Assembly (NCBI GenBank): GCA_020347585.1
Contig: CP070733.1
Coordinates: 179,801-185,234 of the forward strand
Direction: 5' to 3'
Origin: Pseudomonadota bacterium
GTDB taxonomy: Bacteria; Pseudomonadota; Gammaproteobacteria; CAMYNG01
Length of the DNA stretch: 5,434 nt
The position numbers were made by a program, and so were the translations under genes. The first letter of the stretch is position 1. Each line of letters opens with the position of its first letter. The notes under the pieces are model-generated. The model worked only from the letters and a program-made list of their open reading frames with translations, ran no database searches and had not been told where the DNA came from. This document shows, one piece after another, positions 1 through 5,434 of this stretch.

Positions 1-1023
1 CCCTACCTGGCCAGCCTGGCCTGGCAAGGGTACCTGTTGCCACTCGATGAACTGTTGCCTGGAGAACTAGGCGATGACTTGCTGCCGTCGATACTGGCGC
101 AGGGCACTTGGCAGGGCCGGCTGTACTCGGTCGCAAGCTTTGATTCGGGGCTGGGGATTTACGCGGCGAGGGACAAGCTGGTCGAAGTAAGTGCTCGCAT
201 ACCCAAGGGACCCAGCGATGCATGGACGGCTGCGGAGTTCGAGCAGATCCTGCAGGCACTTGCGGCCCGCGACGCCGACGGGGCAGTGCTGGACCTCAAA
301 CTCAACTATCCCGACGAATGGCTCACCTACGGTTTCTCGCCAGTGCTGCAGTCAGCGGGCGCTGACCTTGTCGATCGCAGCACCTACCGCAGCGCCTCCG
401 GTGTCCTGAATGGTGCTAAAGCGCGTGCGGCCATGGAGCAGGTGCAGGGCTGGTTCGCGCACGGCTTTGTGGATCCGAACGTTGATGATGCGGCGTTTGC
501 CTCGGGGCGGGTGGCGCTGTCCTGGGTAGGTCACTGGATGTATGGCCCCTACCGCGAGGCCCTGGGCGAGAACCTGGTGGTGGTGCCGCTGCCCGACTTC
601 GGTATCGGTATGCGTACCGGGCAGGGGTCTTGGAGCTGGGGGGTTACCCGCGCATGCCGCGACCCCGAAGCGGCGTCGCAGTTCCTTGCCTTCCTGCTGC
701 AGCGTGACGAGGTGCTGGCCATGGCCGATGCCAACGGCGCGGTGCCCGCCACGCGTAGTGCGATCGCGCACTCAACACTGTATGGCCCTAACGGTCCTCT
801 GCACCTGTTCGCCCGTCAGTTGCTTGAAGGATACGCCGTGCCCAGGCCGCGAACCCCCGCGTACCCGGTGGTTAGCGCTGCATTTGCACAGGCGTTTCGC
901 GATATTCGCCACGGTGAGGGTGTGCAGCGCGCCCTGGATCGCGCGACGATGTTGATTGACCGTGACATCGCCGACAATCACGGTTACGCGTTGCCCGAAA
1001 CATCCAGTTTGCATGTGCCGTAG
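1..1023 (+). CDS. Sugar ABC transporter solute-binding protein (CUT1/MalE-like), 5' partial
   Basis: This is the C-terminal 340 residues of an extracellular solute-binding protein of family 1 (MalE/UgpB-like), which would bind a sugar or oligosaccharide in the periplasm and deliver it to the permeases encoded next. Frame 1 is open from the first base (PYLASLAWQGYLLPLDELLP), so the TTG at 37 is internal and the true start, signal peptide and first lobe strand lie upstream. Family members are usually about 400-450 residues, so some 60-100 are missing. Family-like features are the segment placing the solute near an edge of the cleft (GYLLPLDELL, GRLYSVASFDSGLGIYAARD), the FVDPNVDDAAFASGRVALSWVGHWMYGPY stretch split by the hinge (aromatics that could stack on sugar), GSWSWGVT, and DPEAASQFLAFLL with a following GAVPATRSA. 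It is followed by permease genes with 69 bp or less between. The family assignment is secure; the ligand is not determined. Confidence 0.92.
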   Translation, partial: PYLASLAWQGYLLPLDELLPGELGDDLLPSILAQGTWQGRLYSVASFDSGLGIYAARDKLVEVSARIPKGPSDAWTAAEFEQILQALAARDADGAVLDLKLNYPDEWLTYGFSPVLQSAGADLVDRSTYRSASGVLNGAKARAAMEQVQGWFAHGFVDPNVDDAAFASGRVALSWVGHWMYGPYREALGENLVVVPLPDFGIGMRTGQGSWSWGVTRACRDPEAASQFLAFLLQRDEVLAMADANGAVPATRSAIAHSTLYGPNGPLHLFARQLLEGYAVPRPRTPAYPVVSAAFAQAFRDIRHGEGVQRALDRATMLIDRDIADNHGYALPETSSLHVP

Positions 1024-1092
1024 CGTCACGGGTGCGGGGTATTGGCAACAGCGTCTGGTATCCATGCTGTGCGTTTCGTACCATCAGGCGCC

Positions 1093-2025
1093 ATGGCCTG
1101 GGGATCAAGCGACTCGCGCGCAGCCGGTGTGTTAATCGCGCCGGCGCTCGCCGGGTTAATATTGTTTATCGCGCTGCCGTTTGTGCTCGCGGTGGGCATG
1201 TCCTTCACCAATCTGCGGCTGGGCTCGCCGCTGCCTCTGGAGTTCACCGGGCTGCGGCAGTACGCGCGGGTGTTCGCCGATGTGTCGGTGCAGCGCGCCT
1301 TTCTTAACAACGCCGTGTTCGCGCTGGTCGTTGTGCCGGTGCAGACTGCGCTGGCATTGCTGCTGGCGCTGGCACTCAATCGACGCGTGCGCGGCATGGT
1401 GGTGTTGCGTGCGCTTTTCTTCCTACCGGTGATCTTTCCCATGTCGCTGGTGGCCGTGGTGTGGATCCTGATCCTTGCGCCGGGCCCCGAGGGCATGATG
1501 AACAGCCTGCTGTCGCTGCTGAGCTTCGGCCACTGGCAGCCGCGGGATTTTCTGCACGATGCCATGTGGGCGCTGCCCGCCATCATGCTGACCTCGATCT
1601 GGCAGGGCGTTGGGTTCCAGATGGTGGTGCTGCTGGCCGGGTTGCAGGCTATCCCCGCGCAACTGTATGAGGCTGCCGCGGTTGACGGGGCGGCGCGCTG
1701 GCGGCAGTTCCGCCATGTCACGCTGCCGCAACTGCGCAATCCGCTGATCTTCGTGGTGGTGGTTACCACCATCCTGTCGTTTCGTGTTTTCGACCAGGTG
1801 CGCATCATGACCCGCGGCGGACCCAATGACGCCACTACCACGGCAATCTTCGAGACCGTGCGTTCGGCGTTTGACCGCGCCCAGCTAGCGAAGGCTGCCG
1901 CCATCGCGGTGGTGTTCTTCGTGGTGGTGTTGCTTCTCACACTGATGCAAAAACGCCTGCTGCGCCAACAGCCTGCGCCGGGAATCAGCGGCACGACGGA
2001 AAGGCCAAGCGACGCAACATGCTGA
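1093..2025 (+). CDS. Sugar ABC transporter permease, MalF/UgpA type
   Basis: Inner-membrane permease subunit, about 310 residues, that pairs with the next gene product to form the sugar channel. Six hydrophobic segments are visible, at roughly residues 11-36, 73-95, 104-130, 158-183, 217-235 and 267-286. The cytoplasmic EAA loop that contacts the ATPase is intact: EAAAVDGA starting at residue 193, the conserved Gly at 199, and the closing Leu-Pro at 211-212. A conserved MTRGGP stretch follows it. The short length and the lack of a large periplasmic domain make it UgpA-like rather than like E. coli MalF, which exceeds 500 residues. Start choice: ATG at 1093 gives a short hydrophilic N-terminus (MAWGSSDSRAAG) before the first membrane segment, normal for the family, with a weak AGG upstream. 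A TTG at 1042, preceded by GGGTG, would add 17 residues and leave only 18 bp after the binding-protein stop, so it remains possible. The 3' end overlaps the next gene by 7 bp. Confidence 0.94.
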   Translation: MAWGSSDSRAAGVLIAPALAGLILFIALPFVLAVGMSFTNLRLGSPLPLEFTGLRQYARVFADVSVQRAFLNNAVFALVVVPVQTALALLLALALNRRVRGMVVLRALFFLPVIFPMSLVAVVWILILAPGPEGMMNSLLSLLSFGHWQPRDFLHDAMWALPAIMLTSIWQGVGFQMVVLLAGLQAIPAQLYEAAAVDGAARWRQFRHVTLPQLRNPLIFVVVVTTILSFRVFDQVRIMTRGGPNDATTTAIFETVRSAFDRAQLAKAAAIAVVFFVVVLLLTLMQKRLLRQQPAPGISGTTERPSDATC

Positions 2026-2840
2026 AGCGCATATCCCTCATTGTGTTGCTGACGCTCACGGCGCTGTGTTATCTCGCGCCGGTGGCCCTGATGATCATCG
2101 GTAGTCTCAAGCCCGACGCCAGGGTACTCGCGGAGGCCGGAAGCTGGCTGGCATTCGTGCCCGAAGGGGCAACGCTTGACAACTATCGTGATGTGTTCGC
2201 GCGCGTTCCATTTGAACGCTACCTGTTGAGCTCGCTGTGGATCAACGCCGCCATCGTCCTACTCGGACTGTTGGTGAATTCGTTTGCCGGTTACGCCCTG
2301 GCGCGGTTGCGTTGGCCCGGTCGAAAGGCGGTGTTAGCCGTAGTTATTGCGCTGCTGGTGATTCCCTTCGAGGCGATTGCGGTGCCTTTGTTCTACCAGC
2401 TATCTGCGCTCGGATGGCGCGACGACCATGCGGTGCAGATTATTCCGTTTGTCGCCAATCCCCTGGCCATCTACCTTTTCTACAGTTTCTTCCTGGCGCT
2501 CCCGCGGGAACTGGAAGAGGCGGCGCGTATCGACGGCGCGGGCGTGCTGCGTACCTTTTTCACTGTCATCGTGCCCAACAGCAAGCCGGTGTTCGCTACG
2601 GTCGCTATAGTGACGTTGTTGTTTTATTGGGGCATATACCTTTGGCCGTTGTTGATGACCACCGGTGATCATGCGCGGCCGCTGCCGCTCGCGATTGCCA
2701 TGTTTCACACCCTGCCGCCTCTGCAGTGGGGCGATATATTCGCATTCGGTGCAATGATGGTTGTACCCGTGCTGGTGCTGTTTGTGGTGTTACAGCGCTG
2801 GTTTGTGCGCGGTGTGGCCACGGCGGGGATCAGGGAGTAG
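2019..2840 (+). CDS. Sugar ABC transporter permease, MalG/UgpE type
   Basis: Second inner-membrane permease subunit, 273 residues, the usual length for the MalG/UgpE family. Hydrophobic segments lie at about residues 5-29, 75-97, 103-125, 139-160, 188-210 and 242-262. Family signatures include NSFAGYALARLRWPG after the second segment, the EAA loop EEAARIDGA (residues 166-174), YLWPLLMTT (207-215), and the C-terminal QRWFVRGVATAGIRE, which matches the typical Q-x-F-V-x-G-x-x-x-G-x-x-x end. The EAA loop closes with Val-Pro (185-186) instead of the commoner Leu-Pro, a conservative change. The ATG overlaps the preceding permease stop within ATGCTGA, so translation is probably coupled; the nearest purine-rich motif, GGAAAGG at 1998-2004, is farther away than a normal ribosome-binding site. 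The ATPase gene follows after 23 bp. Confidence 0.95.
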   Translation: MLKRISLIVLLTLTALCYLAPVALMIIGSLKPDARVLAEAGSWLAFVPEGATLDNYRDVFARVPFERYLLSSLWINAAIVLLGLLVNSFAGYALARLRWPGRKAVLAVVIALLVIPFEAIAVPLFYQLSALGWRDDHAVQIIPFVANPLAIYLFYSFFLALPRELEEAARIDGAGVLRTFFTVIVPNSKPVFATVAIVTLLFYWGIYLWPLLMTTGDHARPLPLAIAMFHTLPPLQWGDIFAFGAMMVVPVLVLFVVLQRWFVRGVATAGIRE

Positions 2841-2863
2841 GGCACTGACGATGTGGAACGGGT

Positions 2864-3979
2864 ATGGCACAGGTTGATTTCAAGAATGTCAGCAAGCGCT
2901 TCGCGGACGTCAACGCTGTCGTCCACGATTTTTCGCTGTGCGTACCCGATGGTGAACTGCTGGTATTGCTGGGTCCATCGGGGTGCGGCAAGTCGACCAC
3001 GCTGCGTCTGCTGGCCGGCCTTGAGCAGCCCACTGACGGTGAGATCCTTCTCGACGGGCAGGTAGTAAACGACTGGTCGCCGCAGCGCCGTAACGTGGCA
3101 ATGGTGTTTCAGAATTATGCGCTTTATCCGCATATGAGTGTGCGACAGAACCTGGCGTTTCCGTTGCGCATGCGCAGGCAGCCCCGGGTAGAAATCGCGG
3201 CCAAGGTCGATGAAACTGCGCGCTTGCTGGAGCTGGGCGCTCTGCTGGAGCGCAAGCCGGCGCAATTGTCGGGAGGGCAGCGCCAGCGTGTGGCCATGGG
3301 GCGCGCGCTGGTACGTGATCCGGCGGTTTTTCTCATGGACGAGCCCTTGTCCAACCTGGACGCAAAACTGCGCGTGCAATTGCGCGGCGAGATCGCGCGT
3401 TTGCAGCAACGGCTTGGCACCACCACCCTGTACGTGACCCACGACCAGACCGAGGCGATGACTCTAGGGCACCGGGTCGCTGTGATGCAGGCCGGGGTGC
3501 TGCAGCAACTGGGTTCGCCGCAGGAACTCTACGACCGCCCGTCAAACCTGTTCGTCGCGGGCTTTCTCGGCAGCCCGCCGATGAACCTGTTCGAGGCCAA
3601 GGTCCAACGGGATGCGCAGGGCGCCTTTGTTTCGTTCGGCACGGCGCGCGTTCCGTTACCAACGGCACTCGGGGCGGATGCGCCGGCATATCTTGGCCTG
3701 CGGCCCGAGGCGTTGCGACACGACGATCCCGAAGGCGTACTGCCTGACGTGACGCTAACGGTGCTGTCCGTTGAGCCGCTCGGTTATGAACAGATCGTGT
3801 ACCTTACGGCGCCGCTGGCGCCTGTTGCATCGGCGCCCGAAACCGAAGCGGAGGTGAAAAACAGTGTTGCCGCACGCCTGCCCGCCGACTACCCGCTGAG
3901 CGCCGGAGAGTCGATCACCTTGGGCATCGATGTCGACAAAGTACGTTACTTTGATCGTAACGGCGAGGCGTTGGGGTAG
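2864..3979 (+). CDS. Sugar ABC transporter ATP-binding protein, MalK/UgpC/MsmK type with TOBE domain
   Basis: Cytoplasmic ATPase of 371 residues that would dimerise beneath the two permeases and power uptake. All catalytic motifs are intact: Walker A GPSGCGKST (37-45), Q-loop Gln83 in VFQNYALYPH, signature LSGGQRQRV (135-143), Walker B VFLMDE (155-160) with catalytic Glu160, D-loop SNLD (163-166) and switch His193 in VTHDQTEAMTL. The nucleotide-binding domain ends near residue 235 (FVAGFLGSPPMN). A C-terminal OB-fold/TOBE region follows, with LGLRPEAL (277-284) and VEPLGYEQIVYL (303-314), the region used in MalK-type proteins for regulation and dimer contacts. Residues about 315-331 (Ala/Pro/Glu-rich) look like extra sequence inside the second TOBE half. 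The start is fixed: an in-frame TGA lies at 2846-2848 and no other start codon follows it before ATG 2864; GGAA at 2855-2858 may serve as ribosome-binding site. Such ATPases are sometimes shared among several sugar importers, so substrate cannot be inferred from it. Confidence 0.97.
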   Translation: MAQVDFKNVSKRFADVNAVVHDFSLCVPDGELLVLLGPSGCGKSTTLRLLAGLEQPTDGEILLDGQVVNDWSPQRRNVAMVFQNYALYPHMSVRQNLAFPLRMRRQPRVEIAAKVDETARLLELGALLERKPAQLSGGQRQRVAMGRALVRDPAVFLMDEPLSNLDAKLRVQLRGEIARLQQRLGTTTLYVTHDQTEAMTLGHRVAVMQAGVLQQLGSPQELYDRPSNLFVAGFLGSPPMNLFEAKVQRDAQGAFVSFGTARVPLPTALGADAPAYLGLRPEALRHDDPEGVLPDVTLTVLSVEPLGYEQIVYLTAPLAPVASAPETEAEVKNSVAARLPADYPLSAGESITLGIDVDKVRYFDRNGEALG

Positions 3980-4015
3980 CTTGGTGGTTTGAAGGTCGTG
4001 TCGGAAGGCGGTTAT

Positions 4016-4025
4016 CCCCCCCCCC
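4016..4025. repeat. C10 homopolymer tract
   Basis: Ten consecutive C residues lie 36 bp past the ATPase stop codon, outside any supported coding region. Tracts of this length can slip during replication and are also error-prone in sequencing, so the exact length may not be reliable. Being between two 3' ends, a length change here would not alter either supported protein. Confidence 0.85.
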
Positions 4026-4065
4026 GCGCGACGGCGCCAAGACTACGATCAAGGGCAACGATTTT

Positions 4066-4098
4066 GACAAGAGGACAATGGATCATGGGACAAGAGGA
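4066..4098. repeat. 10-bp direct repeat pair GACAAGAGGA
   Basis: GACAAGAGGA occurs at 4066-4075 and again at 4089-4098, a period of 23 bp, with CAATGGATCATGG between. Two copies of a 10-mer this close are unlikely by chance but not extraordinary. They could be a local duplication that has diverged or paired sites for a DNA-binding protein. They lie beyond the 3' ends of both neighbouring genes, which argues against a promoter-proximal operator. Confidence 0.5.
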
Positions 4099-4137
4099 TC
4101 TTCCTCGCCTCTAGTTCCTCATGCCTCACTGCTAGAT

Positions 4138-5434
4138 TTAATGTATCTCCGCCGAGTAAATATCGGCCTTTTCCGACTTGGCGTAGCGCGCTGGCTGAAG
4201 TTCGGCGAGCACTTTGAGGCTGTTTTGTACCCACTGATCATATATGCCGTCGGAAATGCGTGCCACGTTCGAGGCGTGGATCTCGATCGATTTCTCTTCA
4301 AACGGGAAGGCCTGTTCCTCGAGTAGCAACTCGTACTGCTCCAGTTCCTCGGCGTTGAGTTTGCGTGGGCGCTCCGACTTCATGAGCGACTGTGCAAAAT
4401 CGCGATACAGCTCGCCAATACGGTAGGTCGCAGCGGTGGCGACCTCAGCAACCTGGTAGTTCATGGCCTGCTTGTAGGCGGCAATGGTTGACTGCATCAA
4501 CTGCTTTTTCTGCTTCAGACTCTTTTTCAGCGGTGCGGTCAGGCGCACCTTTGAGTAGGCAATGCGATACGGCTCCGCCAATTCGAGAGTTGCCTGTGCT
4601 GCCAGGAACCGGGTGCGTTCCGTGCGCGCCTGAGGATTGGAACTTTCGGCGCGTATCACTTCCTTCAGCCAGCGTTTTTGTTCACGGGACTGCTTGGATG
4701 CCTTGTAGATTTCCGCTAGTTGATAGCGCGCCTCTACGCCCCGCTCGTAGCGGGTGGGAAACCGCTTGAGGTAGTCATAGTAGGCGCCAGCGGCCTTCTG
4801 GCGCTTGCCGCCGTCCTGGTAAAGGGTTGCGGCCTGCCAAAGCATCTCCTGCTGGTATTCGGCATCGTTACCGGAGCGCGACAGCTGCTCCATCTCCTGT
4901 GCGCCTTTTAGACTCTGGCCGGTCTTCATGTAGGTGAGGGCCAGTTTCTCGGTGACACCTTTTTGCAGCTCGTGACTGGCGGGCAGGGTCAGGCGCAGTT
5001 TTTCCAGGGTTGAGGTTGCCGCAGCCCAGCTGCCCTGGGTGATTAGCACCGAGGCCGCATCGTACTCGGCGGTGGTGCTTAACGCCGAGCCGGGAGCGAT
5101 GCTTTTCACGCGCATGAAGTCGGCTACCGCCGCATCCATGTTGCCGGCAGCGCGTTGCTGCTCGCCCTGTTTGTAGACACTGGCCGCTAGACGCTCGCGC
5201 GTCGGCGCGTACAATTTGTTGTTGGTTTTCATGCGTTGCTGTGACTGACGATAGGCCTCTTCGGCCTTGACGTAGTCACCGGTCTCGAAGTACCCGTGTC
5301 CCAGTGTCGTCCACGCCGTTATTTGCAGCGCGGTATTTGCTGGGTTGGCCACCTGCAGGATGCGCTGCGATGATTCGATGGCGCGACTGTAGTCCCCCGT
5401 CTGAAACAGCTGTTCGCTGGTCTTGGCCATGACC
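4138..5434 (-). CDS. Tetratricopeptide-repeat protein, N-terminus beyond window
   Basis: The C-terminal 430 or so residues of a helical repeat protein on the - strand, ending with TAA at 4140-4138. The frame stays open to the right edge. The ATG at 5430 (MAKTSEQLF) falls at the beginning of a TPR unit and is probably internal, so the coordinates are partial. Numbering from that Met, TPR-like helix pairs are visible at about 4-28, 38-68 (AWTTLGHGYFETGDYVKAEEAY), 82-112, 120-150, 159-185, 195-225 and 232-262. A Lys-rich helical stretch follows (301-321, KKSLKQKKQ), then a distinct C-terminal part with YRIGELYRDFAQSL (336-349), EEQAFPFEEKSIEIH (371-385) and SDGIYDQWVQNSL (393-405). TPR arrays are protein-interaction scaffolds, often periplasmic or outer-membrane-associated when this large. 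From memory, the C-terminal part resembles TPR proteins encoded with TolQ/TolR-like genes in gammaproteobacteria, relatives of myxobacterial motility protein GltE/AglT. That identity, and any signal or lipobox, cannot be confirmed here. It converges on the transporter operon and is probably unrelated to it. Confidence 0.88.
   Translation of the reverse strand, partial: VMAKTSEQLFQTGDYSRAIESSQRILQVANPANTALQITAWTTLGHGYFETGDYVKAEEAYRQSQQRMKTNNKLYAPTRERLAASVYKQGEQQRAAGNMDAAVADFMRVKSIAPGSALSTTAEYDAASVLITQGSWAAATSTLEKLRLTLPASHELQKGVTEKLALTYMKTGQSLKGAQEMEQLSRSGNDAEYQQEMLWQAATLYQDGGKRQKAAGAYYDYLKRFPTRYERGVEARYQLAEIYKASKQSREQKRWLKEVIRAESSNPQARTERTRFLAAQATLELAEPYRIAYSKVRLTAPLKKSLKQKKQLMQSTIAAYKQAMNYQVAEVATAATYRIGELYRDFAQSLMKSERPRKLNAEELEQYELLLEEQAFPFEEKSIEIHASNVARISDGIYDQWVQNSLKVLAELQPARYAKSEKADIYSAEIH

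Larger units (their letters stand above)
3980..4137. other. Convergent intergenic region
   Basis: 158 bp separate the 3' end of the ATPase gene from the 3' end of the opposing TPR gene. It contains a run of ten C residues (4016-4025), a pair of 10-bp direct repeats (4066-4098) and a small GAGGA/TCCTC hairpin with a 3-nt loop (4094-4106). None of these is followed by a T-run on either strand, so no intrinsic terminator is supported, although transcription of both genes should end here. From about 4030 the composition is less GC-rich than in the flanking genes. No small gene with a credible start and ribosome-binding site is seen; the ATG at 4078 opens a frame that runs antisense into the TPR gene. 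Confidence 0.6.

Noticed and set aside
37..39. TTG at 37 as the start of the binding protein
   Set aside because: The frame is open to the left edge and the preceding residues fit the middle of a family-1 binding protein; a start here would also lack a signal peptide.
1757..1771. Inverted repeat TGGTGGT-T-ACCACCA inside the first permease
   Set aside because: It is explained by consecutive Val and Thr codons in a membrane segment, and a 1-nt loop is not a workable hairpin.
1026..1994. 322-residue open frame on the - strand opposite the first permease
   Set aside because: Its product is rich in Ser/Thr/Arg/Asn without domain logic, and the + strand frame has a clear six-segment permease with an EAA loop. 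It is a by-product of GC-rich codon use.
2705..3442. 245-residue - strand open frame opposite the second permease end and ATPase
   Set aside because: It spans two well-supported + strand genes and the spacer between them, and shows no recognisable motif.
4094..4106. GAGGA-TCT-TCCTC hairpin as an intrinsic terminator
   Set aside because: The stem is only 5 bp and no T-run follows on either strand.
4078..4326. 82-residue + strand frame starting at ATG 4078
   Set aside because: Most of it is antisense to the TPR gene C-terminus, there is no convincing ribosome-binding site, and the product shows no family pattern.

Overview
The window carries most of a binding-protein-dependent sugar ABC importer operon on the + strand (about 1-3979) and, facing it on the - strand, part of a tetratricopeptide-repeat (TPR) protein gene (4138-5434). 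Overall base composition is GC-rich with strong G/C preference at third codon positions. Together with compact, partly overlapping genes and the look of the TPR protein's C-terminus, this suggests a Gram-negative proteobacterium, most likely a gammaproteobacterium. No ribosomal RNA or other phylogenetic marker is present, so this placement is an inference.

Region 1-3979: four genes in the classic CUT1 (MalEFGK/UgpBAEC-type) order. They are a periplasmic solute-binding protein whose 5' end lies outside the window (1-1023), two inner-membrane permeases each with the EAA loop that docks onto the ATPase (1093-2025 and 2019-2840), and a MalK/UgpC-type ATPase with a C-terminal TOBE regulatory domain (2864-3979). 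Spacing is tight: a short gap, then a 7-bp overlap, then a 23-bp gap, as expected for one transcript. The binding protein would capture a sugar or oligosaccharide in the periplasm and hand it to the heterodimeric permease, with two ATPase copies driving import. The substrate cannot be read from sequence alone.

Region 3980-4137: a 158-bp convergent intergenic stretch with a run of ten C residues and a 10-bp direct repeat. I see no convincing terminator hairpin for either gene.

Region 4138-5434: the C-terminal 430 or so residues of an alpha-helical TPR protein on the - strand, open at the right edge. Its C-terminal region resembles, from memory of the family, TPR proteins encoded beside TolQ/TolR-like (MotA/ExbB) motor genes in gammaproteobacteria and related to the Myxococcus gliding/adventurous-motility proteins. 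That link is tentative.

Overall this looks like an ordinary transporter operon next to an under-described TPR gene. I found no clear evidence of a new system inside the window. The points most worth checking are the identity and upstream neighbours of the TPR gene, the single stop codon separating the binding protein from an in-frame permease, the insertion in the ATPase TOBE domain, and the C10 tract.
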